A stretch of DNA of 64,000 nucleotides from the NCBI RefSeq assembly GCF_001404515.1, contig NZ_CXWE01000002.1, positions 1 to 64,000 of the forward strand. Direction: 5' to 3'. Made by a program: the position numbers and the translations under genes. Below, one piece after another: positions 15,746-23,685 of the stretch; position 1 is the stretch's first letter, and the number at the start of each line of letters is the position of its first letter. A model generated the notes under the pieces. The model was given only the letters and a program-made list of their open reading frames with translations, did not search any database and was not told where the DNA came from. The DNA comes from Roseibium album (GTDB taxonomy: Bacteria > Pseudomonadota > Alphaproteobacteria > Rhizobiales > Stappiaceae).

Positions 15746-17251
15746 TCAGATCATGTGGTGAACAAGGTCATAAAGCGACGGCTTCGCGCCGGGTGCGCAG
15801 TCAAAGCGTTTCTGAAACTGGCCATCCTTCAGGACAAGAATTGTGTGACTGAGCCCGATTGCCTCCTCCAGCGTATCAGCCACCAGAACGATGCCGACAC
15901 CGGCATGCGACATCTCGCGTATCATTTCGTAGACGTCTTCCTTGGCACCGATGTCGAGCCCGCGCGTCGGATGGTCCAGAAGCATGATCTCTGCGCCGCC
16001 TGACCGCCATTTCGCCAAGACCACTTTCTGCTGGTTACCGCCGGACAGACCACCGCAATCCTTGTAGACATCAGGGGTCTTGATACCGAGGCGCTCGATC
16101 CAGTTGCGGGCAAGTGTCTTTTCTTCGCTCACCCGCAGAACGCCCGCGTTCGCGTATTTGTTCATCTGGCTCAACGTCATGTTTTCATAGACGTTCATGC
16201 CGGCAACGATGCCTTCGACCTTTCGTTCCCGCGGGATGTAGCCTATTCCCGCATCGACACCACTGCGCGCGGAAAAACGGGTCACCTTTTGGTTCCTGAT
16301 CGCGACAGAGCCGCTGGTCGGTGTTTCGAGACCGAAGATCGTGCGCAAGATCGCCTCGCGACCCGACCCCTCCGTGCCGACAAGGCAGATCACTTCTCCT
16401 GGATGCAACGCGAAGGAAACATCCTCAAAGCGCTTGTCGCAGCTCACGCCGTCGAATGTCAGCAACACTTTGCCGGCGTCGTAAGGCCGCTGCTTCTGCT
16501 CGCGATAATATTCCTTGTCGACTTCCCGCCCGACCATCTTGTGCTGAATGGCATCCACCTCGGCCTCGTCGTGCGACACAACATCGACAACGGCACCGTC
16601 CTTCATCACGTAGATACGATCCGAGAGCCGCAGGACTTCGTCCATGCGGTGGCTGACGAAAATAAAGCTCGCCCGTTGCTTGAGATCCTTCACGAGGTTG
16701 AACAGCAGCTCGACTTCCTCCTTGGCAAGAACCGAGGTCGGTTCGTCAAGCAGGATCACAAGATCCCCATCGATCCGCTCTTCCAGCGTCAGAACCTTGG
16801 CAAGTTCCACCAGCTGGCGTTGTGCGAAACTGAGTTCGGATGTCGTCATGCCCGGATCAATGTCCAGCTTGACCTTTGCAAGCTGCATGCGGGCCGCCTC
16901 GGACATCGCCTTCCAGTTGATGACGCCGAATTTCACGAACTGCTGCTCGTAGCCCAGGAAGATGTTTTCCATCACCGTCAGGTTCAGGATCAGCGATTGT
17001 TCCTGGAACACCATGCCGATACCGTGTTCCATCGCCTGACGGGGGTTTTGAAAACGAACCGTGGTGCCGTCGAGTGCGATGTTGCCGCCGTCCGGCTGGT
17101 AGGCTCCGTAGATCACCTTCATCAGGGTGGATTTGCCGGCACCGTTTTCGCCGACCAGTCCAACGATCTCGCCGCGTTTCACCTTGAAATCGACACCCTT
17201 CAGCGCGTGAACGCCGGGAAAGTGCTTGTCGACTTGTCGAAGCTCATACAT
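15746..17251 (-). CDS. CUT2 sugar ABC transporter ATP-binding protein (RbsA-like, two NBDs)
   Basis: A 501-residue ATPase with two nucleotide-binding domains. NBD1 has Walker A GENGAGKSTL, linker ELSFAQRQ (in place of LSGGQ) and Walker B LVILLDEPTS. NBD2 has the degenerate Walker A GTEGSGREA usual for RbsA, an intact GLSGGNQQK linker, but Walker B IMLLDHPTRG with His where the catalytic Glu is expected. One site is therefore likely non-hydrolytic. It lies between the two permease genes in the operon. Confidence 0.93.
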   Translation of the reverse strand: MYELRQVDKHFPGVHALKGVDFKVKRGEIVGLVGENGAGKSTLMKVIYGAYQPDGGNIALDGTTVRFQNPRQAMEHGIGMVFQEQSLILNLTVMENIFLGYEQQFVKFGVINWKAMSEAARMQLAKVKLDIDPGMTTSELSFAQRQLVELAKVLTLEERIDGDLVILLDEPTSVLAKEEVELLFNLVKDLKQRASFIFVSHRMDEVLRLSDRIYVMKDGAVVDVVSHDEAEVDAIQHKMVGREVDKEYYREQKQRPYDAGKVLLTFDGVSCDKRFEDVSFALHPGEVICLVGTEGSGREAILRTIFGLETPTSGSVAIRNQKVTRFSARSGVDAGIGYIPRERKVEGIVAGMNVYENMTLSQMNKYANAGVLRVSEEKTLARNWIERLGIKTPDVYKDCGGLSGGNQQKVVLAKWRSGGAEIMLLDHPTRGLDIGAKEDVYEMIREMSHAGVGIVLVADTLEEAIGLSHTILVLKDGQFQKRFDCAPGAKPSLYDLVHHMI

Positions 17252-17262
17252 GCACCGCCCCC

Positions 17263-18306
17263 CTATTTCACGAAGCTGACCGACTTGCGGTCGGTGGACA
17301 GAACCACGGCGATAATCACCAGAAGACCAAGAACACCGTCTTGTGCGTAACTTGGAAGTCCGATCACAACCATTCCGTTGTTGATGACATTCACGATCAG
17401 AACACCGACAAGAGTGTTCCAGACCCCGCCGATACCGCCCCAGAGTGCGGTTCCTCCGACCACGACAGCGGTGATCGAAATGAACATGAAATTGTTGCCG
17501 GTCGCCGTCTCTGCGATCCCGATCCGCCCGACTGCCAGCAGCGCGCCCATGGCAAAGAACACGCCTGCCAGAGTGAAACCCATCAGGCGCACGCGGGTGA
17601 CATTCAGACCGCTCGCATGCGCCAGTTCCTCTCCCCCGCCGACTGCGTAGAAATTGCGTCCGAGGGTCGTCCTCGACTGGATAAACCAGGCAAGCAGCGT
17701 CATCGCCAGCGCGACATAGACCATGATGGGGAAATTGAACCAGCGCACGGTCAGCAGCGAACGAAAGATCTCGTCCTCGACCCGGATGCGGTCACCGCCC
17801 GTCAAGAGCAATGCAAATCCCGTCCCGACAAACCCCATGGCAAGCGAAGCCATGAAACTCGGTATCTTGAGCCGGACATGAACCAGACCGTTGATGAATC
17901 CGAGGACAGCCCCGACCACCAACGCAAGCGGGATTGCAAGCCACGCCCAGCTTGCCAGCGTCCCGCCCCAGGAAATGAAGGCAAACGCAAAAATCACGGC
18001 GCACACCGAAACCGTGCCTTCCATCGAAAGATCGATCGATCCCATGAGGATGATGAAGGTGACACCGATGGCAACCATCAATGCCGGGGTCGACGCGATC
18101 AGGATGCGCGCTGCATTCCGGATTGAAAAGAAACGGCTGTCGACCAGAAACAAGTGTTGCTTGCCTTCCTGCAGGTCTTCGAGCCACTCGAAGAACGGAA
18201 AGACGAGCGTCAGGAAAACCAGGACCAGAAGGGGGGCCCATTTGATGATCCTGTCTCTGGTCAGAAAGCTCGCCCGCGGGGCTGTCTGGGCGACAACTTC
18301 CGTCAT
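17263..18306 (-). CDS. CUT2 sugar ABC transporter permease (RbsC-like), first
   Basis: A 347-residue inner-membrane permease with the LMGSIDLSMEGTVSV signature near residue 90 and about ten hydrophobic segments. An AGGAGACGAGG ribosome site precedes the ATG at 18306. It follows the binding-protein gene across a gap of 169 bp that holds two inverted repeats, an arrangement common where the binding protein is made in excess. Confidence 0.92.
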   Translation of the reverse strand: MTEVVAQTAPRASFLTRDRIIKWAPLLVLVFLTLVFPFFEWLEDLQEGKQHLFLVDSRFFSIRNAARILIASTPALMVAIGVTFIILMGSIDLSMEGTVSVCAVIFAFAFISWGGTLASWAWLAIPLALVVGAVLGFINGLVHVRLKIPSFMASLAMGFVGTGFALLLTGGDRIRVEDEIFRSLLTVRWFNFPIMVYVALAMTLLAWFIQSRTTLGRNFYAVGGGEELAHASGLNVTRVRLMGFTLAGVFFAMGALLAVGRIGIAETATGNNFMFISITAVVVGGTALWGGIGGVWNTLVGVLIVNVINNGMVVIGLPSYAQDGVLGLLVIIAVVLSTDRKSVSFVK

Positions 18307-18332
18307 GATCCTCGTCTCCTAGCGGGTCGTCA

Positions 18333-18348
18333 GCGCCGGCACCGGCGC
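18333..18348. repeat. Small perfect inverted repeat GCGCCGG-CA-CCGGCGC
   Basis: A 7-bp perfect inverted repeat with a 2-bp centre in the gap between binding-protein and permease genes. It could fold in the transcript or bind a protein. No T tract follows. Confidence 0.5.
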
Positions 18349-18442
18349 ATTGCAATGTCAGAATGGAAAAGAGAAATGATCGCCTGCCCGGTCTCACGGG
18401 CGATGCCTCGCTCCTCCACAAACAATCTCGATGAACTGCAAG

Positions 18443-18467
18443 GGTGGCCGCCACGCGGGCGGCCACC
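18443..18467 (-). other. Intercistronic stem-loop after the binding-protein gene
   Basis: A 10-bp perfect stem GGTGGCCGCC/GGCGGCCACC with a 5-nt loop begins 9 bp downstream of the binding-protein stop. No T run follows in the minus direction. Such hairpins between binding-protein and permease cistrons slow 3' decay and raise binding-protein yield (REP-like role, inferred). Confidence 0.7.
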
Positions 18468-18475
18468 GCAACTGA

Positions 18476-19585
18476 CTATTTGTACTGGATCTGGCCGTTG
18501 GCAGGCCCCCAGAAGTCCGTCCAGTCATATGTCGGGACATTTTCGATGTAGTTTGCCTTGAACGCCGCGGCATCGTCCGGTGTGACCATGATGGTCGGCC
18601 CGTAGAATTCACGATGCTCCTTGGGTTCTTCGGAAGGTTTGAAAGTGCCGATTGCGGCATGATAGGCGAGCGCCGCGGTGATACCACCACCCCAGTGCGG
18701 GTTGGTGAAGACAGTCGCAAGGATCCGGCCCTCGCGTACCAGGTCCACCGCCTGCGGGTTGCCGTCATAGGTTACAATCGGAATATCCATGCCTTCTGCG
18801 CGCAATGCTTCCAGAACCCCGTATCCGATCGTGTCATTTGCACAATGCACGCCCTTGATCTCGTCTCCATAGCGCGTGATGAAGGACGACATGATCTGGT
18901 TTGCCTTCTGCGTGTCCCAATCGGCCGGCTGGGCATCCAGAAGTTCGACATCGGGATAGTCGAGAAGCGCGGTCTTCAAACCTGCCAGGCGTTCTATTGC
19001 CGGATTGTTTGAGGCAATACCGCCCAGATGGACAACACCGCCCTTGCCGCCGATGGCATCCAGCAGAATACGTGCGGTCTGTTCCGCCGGTCCCTCGTCG
19101 GACCAGCTCATGTGGCTTACATAATTGTCGCCGAAATCCCAAGGGTGCAGATCATCGGTCTTGTTCCACAAGGTGGAAACATAGGCGCCGGCCTCGACAC
19201 AGGATTCGACGACCGGACGCGCGTTCGGGGCGTCGTTGGTATCAATTGCAAGAGCCAGTTCGCCGTTGGTTTTGGCAAGGAGCGCCTTCACATCCGCAAG
19301 CGATTTTTCGGAAGACCCTTCGTTGATCAGATGAGTCAGGTCTCCCTTGGACTTGCCAAGACTTTCCACAAATGCCTCGCCACCGGACACGATCTCGTTC
19401 CAGTATGGGTTTGTGCGATTTCGATAAGACCACGCGATTGTCGGATCCGAATAGGTTGCCGCCTGCACAGGTGACGGACCAAACATGCGTGCTGCAGCCG
19501 CACCTGAAATTCCGAAGGCCGAGGCCAACAGAAAATTCCGACGCGAAACCGTTTCCTGCTCGATGAACTTCTTGATGAATGACAT
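18476..19585 (-). CDS. Sugar ABC transporter substrate-binding protein (periplasmic, RbsB/XylF-like, Tat signal)
   Basis: A 369-residue periplasmic binding protein of peripheral type I. The N-terminus has a twin-arginine motif SRRNFLL at residues 14-20 and a likely cleavage after PVQA (about 42), so export is probably folded, by Tat. The YDGNPQAVDLVREGRI hinge segment is typical of ribose/xylose-binding relatives. The start is ATG 19585 with GGGAGGAG upstream; the longer open frame overlaps the operator region and is rejected. It leads an eight-gene operon and faces tetR across operator 6. Confidence 0.92.
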   Translation of the reverse strand: MSFIKKFIEQETVSRRNFLLASAFGISGAAAARMFGPSPVQAATYSDPTIAWSYRNRTNPYWNEIVSGGEAFVESLGKSKGDLTHLINEGSSEKSLADVKALLAKTNGELALAIDTNDAPNARPVVESCVEAGAYVSTLWNKTDDLHPWDFGDNYVSHMSWSDEGPAEQTARILLDAIGGKGGVVHLGGIASNNPAIERLAGLKTALLDYPDVELLDAQPADWDTQKANQIMSSFITRYGDEIKGVHCANDTIGYGVLEALRAEGMDIPIVTYDGNPQAVDLVREGRILATVFTNPHWGGGITAALAYHAAIGTFKPSEEPKEHREFYGPTIMVTPDDAAAFKANYIENVPTYDWTDFWGPANGQIQYK

Positions 19586-19701
19586 GTGGCTCCTCCCGTT
19601 TTTGGGCCTGCCTCGCCTTGAGACAATAGGCCCGCCTCGCTGCACACCAGTCGCGGAGGCCGCTTTCACAATGTGGGCAGCAACTACACCTTGATAGGTA
19701 A

Positions 19702-19717
19702 CGCACTAGTTAGTTAC
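19702..19717. promoter_or_regulatory. Operator 6: right-arm match CGCACTA-GT-TAGTTAC
   Basis: A weaker copy of the region A palindrome in the 247-bp divergent gap between the binding-protein gene and tetR. The right arm is perfect. The left arm matches only its last four bases, but a second GTAAC lies 4 bp further left (19698-19702). Its placement suggests autoregulation plus control of the transporter operon. Confidence 0.55.
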
Positions 19718-19832
19718 TTACAATTTAACTTTCCTGTCAAGTGGGTTATAAGAGCCCATGCGGTATTGGTGGTTCGCTTGGCGCGAAACCTGTGCCAAGT
19801 TCAGGGTCAGGCGAAAGCGGGGGTGAATCGTG

Positions 19833-20465
19833 ATGAAGGCAACAACGCGCAAAATTCGTGACGCGGATGCAACCAAGGCTCGCATTCTCGCGGCAGCGAA
19901 ATCCGAGTTCGCGCGGGTCGGTCTGGGAGGCGCCCGGGTCGATGAAATCGCGGAAAGAGCGCAAGCCAACAAACGCATGATCTACCACTACTTCGGCGGC
20001 AAGGAAGATCTCTTCAAGGTTGTGCTGGAAGAAGCCTACCTGGACATCAGAAACGCAGAGCAAGCCCTTGCACTGGATCACCTTTCTCCCCGCGAAGCGC
20101 TTGAAACACTCGTCCGCTTCACATGGCAGTACTACCTCGACAACCCTGAGTTCATAACACTTGTCAACAGCGCAAACCTGCACCGCGGGCGCCACCTGGA
20201 AGGGTCGGAACGCCTTCGAGTCGCCAGTCGCAGGTTTGTCGAAATGGTGCGGGATATTCTGGAGCGCGGTGCCGGAGAAGGTACTTTTCGCACCGGGGTA
20301 GACCCGGTTCAGTTGAACATCACGATCGCCGCCATCGGGTACTACTACCTTACCAACAGGTTCACCGGTGCAGTCATGTTTGAGCGTGACTACATGTCTG
20401 AAGACGCTCTCGAGCAGCGGCTCGCCTTCAACATAGACACCGTCATGCGACTTGTTCTGGCTTAG
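19833..20465 (+). CDS. TetR-family regulator (RutR-like)
   Basis: A 210-residue TetR protein. The helix-turn-helix spans about residues 33-54 with the ANKRMIYHYFGGKEDLF recognition region, highly typical of RutR-type TetR proteins. The C-terminal ligand domain has a YYLDNPEF segment near 100. The start is ATG 19833; a GTG one codon earlier is equally possible. The family's 7-2-7 operators match the palindromes in this region, so it is the best candidate controller of the three divergent promoters. It is usually a repressor released by a small ligand. The ligand would be a substrate or intermediate of region A (inference). Confidence 0.9.
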   Translation: MKATTRKIRDADATKARILAAAKSEFARVGLGGARVDEIAERAQANKRMIYHYFGGKEDLFKVVLEEAYLDIRNAEQALALDHLSPREALETLVRFTWQYYLDNPEFITLVNSANLHRGRHLEGSERLRVASRRFVEMVRDILERGAGEGTFRTGVDPVQLNITIAAIGYYYLTNRFTGAVMFERDYMSEDALEQRLAFNIDTVMRLVLA

Positions 20466-20534
20466 AAATCGTCCACCTCAGCCCGACTGGTCCGTGATCC
20501 CGGTGGCCTTTTCGCTGGCGTGACCGCGGAGAAT

Positions 20535-21362
20535 TTAAAAGAGCGCTTCGTGAATCTCGCGCCATGCCTCCCTGGAGCGCGCCAGTAGCAATCGGCCTTC
20601 GGTCATGTCCGGACGGTAAGGTGTCATCGTGTCCACCATTGCAGCGAAACCGCCCGCTTCCCGGTAGATCAGTTCACCCGCCGCATGATCCCAGGGCTTG
20701 AGCGGACCGGACATCGAAAAGTCAAGACTTCCTTCAGCGAGGATCCGGTATTCGTGACAAGCACATCTGTAGGACAGCACCCTTTCAAAGGCCACGAACC
20801 GGGTCGCGATCCTTTGCCGTTCCTCAGGCGTATAAAGACAATGCGGAACGGCTCCAATCATGTCGGCAAGGCCTTTCCTTTCGGGCTTCGAAAGATGTAG
20901 CTGCTTGCGTGAACCGTCGCGGGAAACGTGAAATGCGCCCTGTCCTTTGCGAGCTGTCGTGGCATCATCCATCACTGGATCATAGAGCGCACCAAACACC
21001 GTTTCCGACCGATGAACGACTGCCAGGATGACACCGAACAGCGGCAATCCCTTTGCGAAGTTCCAGGTGCCGTCGATCGGATCGATAATGACACTGAGCT
21101 CCGAGTCTCCGATCCGCTTCAGAACATTCGGATTTTCCGATACAGCCTCTTCACCCACGATTTCGGCATCGGGCAGAATTTTCGCAATGCCGGCGCTGAT
21201 CATCTTCTCCGCGCCCTGGTCCGCGATCGTAACCAGATCGCTTGCTGACGTTTTGCTCGTGATGTCATCATGTCCGAGCGCCCGGTACCGAGGGAGAATT
21301 TCAGCTCTAGCAGTGGCGCGCAGAAGGCCTAGCAATTCCGATTCAGTCTTTTCCGAGATCAT
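20535..21362 (-). CDS. Inositol-monophosphatase-family phosphatase
   Basis: A 275-residue Mg2+/Li+-type sugar phosphatase. Metal-ligand motifs are EE at 71-72 (VGEEAVSE), DPIDGTWNF at 94-102, and PWDHAAGELI near the C-terminus. The family includes inositol monophosphatase, histidinol-phosphatase and fructose-1,6-bisphosphatase-like enzymes; this member cannot be assigned. It converges on tetR. The gap to the ATPase gene upstream is 428 bp, so it probably has its own promoter and its link to region B is uncertain. Confidence 0.88.
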   Translation of the reverse strand: MISEKTESELLGLLRATARAEILPRYRALGHDDITSKTSASDLVTIADQGAEKMISAGIAKILPDAEIVGEEAVSENPNVLKRIGDSELSVIIDPIDGTWNFAKGLPLFGVILAVVHRSETVFGALYDPVMDDATTARKGQGAFHVSRDGSRKQLHLSKPERKGLADMIGAVPHCLYTPEERQRIATRFVAFERVLSYRCACHEYRILAEGSLDFSMSGPLKPWDHAAGELIYREAGGFAAMVDTMTPYRPDMTEGRLLLARSREAWREIHEALF

Positions 21363-21790
21363 TTCACATCCATTTCGGGTCTTGTGCTGTGTGGACGAAT
21401 TGACCCGGAACGGTTGCTCAGGGCCCGGGTTGTCTGAACGGCTAAAGGTTTACCGGTATTTTGGACGTCGGCTAAAGCACAAAGATGCGTGACCGGGACC
21501 GGACCTTGCCTCGACACTCTAGAATTCCGGCATGCTGCACCTGCTCGAGGAGTTGGATCCAGAGCATGATCCGCACGCAGGTCCTTTATGTTGGTGGCAC
21601 AACATTTCCTGGAGCCATCGCGGAATTTCAACTCGCTTTGTGGAGACGAGACAACACGCCTCCGAGGTGCCGTGCGCGGTGCGGAGTGCACGGTCAAATG
21701 GCCCAAAGATCAAGACTGGATCTCCGCGGCACCATTCTTTTCATTCGTTGCGCTGCCAATCGGGAACCGCACCGTCAGCCCATGGCTCTG
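21363..21790. other. Non-coding gap of 428 bp
   Basis: No convincing gene on either strand: short open frames here lack ribosome sites and family resemblance. It should hold the promoter of the inositol-monophosphatase-family gene and the 3' end of the region B operon, but I see no clear terminator. An odd cluster of five common restriction hexamers lies at 21518-21560 (see findings). Confidence 0.6.
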
Positions 21791-22876
21791 TTACCCAGCC
21801 GTCTGAGTTTCGATCCTGTTTTCTGTCTCTGCGTCGAAAAGGTGAACCGCCCTGGGAGGTATCGTCAGTTCGATGGAATCGCCTGCAACTGCGCCATTGT
21901 CCCTGGCCATTGTCGCGACCAGGTTTGCTGTCTCGCTCAGATCCACATGGATATTCACGTCAGCACCGGTCTTTTCAACCAGTTTGACCGTTCCTTTTAT
22001 TTCGCCGCTCTTTGTTGTCACAAGGTCCGACGGCCTCAAGCCGCAGATCACTTTCTGACCCTGTTCCGCCTTCAGCCCAGTGTCTAGCGGCAGATTGATA
22101 TGCGGACCGACAAAGTGCGGTTTCCCGTCCTCCGCCGTGATGTCACCCTCGACGAAATTCATCGAGGGCGATCCGATGAAATCTGCGGCAAATCGGGTCG
22201 CGGGCCGATCGTACAGGTCATCCGGTGTTCCGACCTGCTCAATCCGGCCGCCTTTCATCAGCACGATCTTGTCGGCCATTGTCATGGCCTCGATCTGATC
22301 GTGAGTGACGTAGACTGTTGTTGCCTTGAGCCGCTCGTGGAGTTGCCGGATTTCAACGCGCATGTGTGCCCTGAGCTTCGCATCGAGATTCGACAGGGGC
22401 TCATCGAACAGAAACACCTTTGCATCGCGCACCATGGCACGGCCCATGGCCACTCTCTGCCGCTGACCGCCGGACAATTCACGCGGGTACCGGTCCAGAT
22501 AGTCTGTCAGGTTCAGGACTGCGGCCGCCTCGTTGACTTTCCTCTTGATCTCTTCCTTGCTCAGGCGCTTGACTTCCAGGCTGAACGCGATGTTGTCGAA
22601 AACCTTCATGGTCGGATAGAGCGCATAGTTCTGAAACACCATTGCAATGTCGCGGTCGCGAGGATGCACCTCGTTCATGACCTTGCCGTCAATGGTCAAT
22701 TCACCGCCGGTGATGTTTTCCAGCCCGGCGGTCATCCTGAGCAACGTGGTCTTGCCACAACCGGATGCCCCGAGCAGCACTGCAAACTCACCGTCCTGAA
22801 TTGACAGCGACAGGTCGCGCATGACTTCAACGGATCCGTAGGATTTGCAGATATTGTGATAGGCAACCTCGGCCAT
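21791..22876 (-). CDS. CUT1 ABC transporter ATP-binding protein (UgpC/MalK/MsmX-like)
   Basis: A 361-residue ATPase with Walker A GASGCGKTTLLR, signature LSGGQRQRVAMGRAM, Walker B VFLFDEPLSNLD and a C-terminal TOBE/OB regulatory region from about residue 240. A homodimer would energise the two permeases encoded upstream in the operon. It is the last gene of the araM-like operon, 14 bp after the SDR gene. ATG at 22876. Confidence 0.93.
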   Translation of the reverse strand: MAEVAYHNICKSYGSVEVMRDLSLSIQDGEFAVLLGASGCGKTTLLRMTAGLENITGGELTIDGKVMNEVHPRDRDIAMVFQNYALYPTMKVFDNIAFSLEVKRLSKEEIKRKVNEAAAVLNLTDYLDRYPRELSGGQRQRVAMGRAMVRDAKVFLFDEPLSNLDAKLRAHMRVEIRQLHERLKATTVYVTHDQIEAMTMADKIVLMKGGRIEQVGTPDDLYDRPATRFAADFIGSPSMNFVEGDITAEDGKPHFVGPHINLPLDTGLKAEQGQKVICGLRPSDLVTTKSGEIKGTVKLVEKTGADVNIHVDLSETANLVATMARDNGAVAGDSIELTIPPRAVHLFDAETENRIETQTAG

Positions 22877-22890
22877 TAATGCAGATTTCC

Positions 22891-23616
22891 TCAGTAGCTT
22901 TGCCGCGTCGGTGTCAGGCAGATCTCCTGAACCAGGGCCTTTTGCGGCAATCGATAGGCATTGAGTATCAGGTCGGCGACGATGTCCGCACCGATACCAC
23001 CACCCATCTTGACCTTGTTGTTCTTGTAGTTTTCAAGCGTTTCCTGATCCAGAACACCCGAAAGGACTTCAGTCTCAATCACACCTGGCGAGACAACGAC
23101 GACGCGTACGTCATGCGCGGAAAGATATTCGCGCAGGCTCTCTGAAACCGCGTGAACGAAATATTTCGTGCCGCAATACACCGTGTGGTCGGGATAAACC
23201 TTGCGGCCTGCGATGGAGCTCATCATGACAAGCGTGCCCCGCTTGCGATCCATCATGCCATTCATCACCGCATGCACCGTATTCATCACACCCTTGGTGT
23301 TGATGTCGATCATCTCATCCCATTCTTCGGGAGGTTGCCGGCCGATATCGGCCAGACGGGCGATGCCTGCGTTGGCGAACATCATGTCAACCGGACCGAA
23401 TTCGGCTTCAGCATCCCGTACCGCCGCGGCGATCGCGTTGCGGTCGCGCACATCCACCTGACGAAGAACCGCATTGGGAAGTCCGAGTGCTTCCATCCGG
23501 TCCATGCGTCGGGCCATCAAGAGAACAGGATGACCGGCAGCCGAAAAGGCGCGCGCGGTTGCTTCGCCGATTCCCGAGCTCGCCCCGGTTATTGCAACAA
23601 GTGGTTTATCTTCCAC
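22891..23616 (-). CDS. SDR-family oxidoreductase (YdfG/serine-3-dehydrogenase-like)
   Basis: A 241-residue classical SDR with TGASSGIG at 10-17, NAG near residue 83 and the YCGTK catalytic Tyr/Lys pair. The C-terminal PVLSGVLD-type loop resembles YdfG/3-hydroxy acid dehydrogenases. The start is GTG at 23616 with GGGAGG five bases upstream. It lies between the binding-protein and ATPase genes, so it is part of the imported compound's metabolism: probably oxidation of a secondary alcohol with NADP. Confidence 0.9.
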   Translation of the reverse strand: MEDKPLVAITGASSGIGEATARAFSAAGHPVLLMARRMDRMEALGLPNAVLRQVDVRDRNAIAAAVRDAEAEFGPVDMMFANAGIARLADIGRQPPEEWDEMIDINTKGVMNTVHAVMNGMMDRKRGTLVMMSSIAGRKVYPDHTVYCGTKYFVHAVSESLREYLSAHDVRVVVVSPGVIETEVLSGVLDQETLENYKNNKVKMGGGIGADIVADLILNAYRLPQKALVQEICLTPTRQSY

Positions 23617-23640
23617 AGGATCCTCCCAAACCCAGTGTCC

Positions 23641-23664
23641 GGGAAGGGTGTTGCCACCCTCCCC
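23641..23664 (-). other. Intercistronic stem-loop after the region B binding-protein gene
   Basis: GGG-A-AGGGTG pairs with CACCCT-C-CCC around a TTGC loop, one mismatch. It lies between the binding-protein stop (23686) and the SDR start (23616), with no following T tract, and resembles the hairpins after the other two binding-protein genes. Confidence 0.6.
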
Positions 23665-23685
23665 TTTGCTTCTTGTCCGGATTGC

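Noticed and set aside
16289..17350. 353-residue plus-strand open frame
   Set aside because: Antisense to the RbsA-like ATPase with intact Walker motifs.
21485..22087. 200-residue plus-strand frame spanning the gap before the UgpC-like gene
   Set aside because: Half of it is antisense to the ATPase; the remainder is Cys/Arg-rich and matches nothing.
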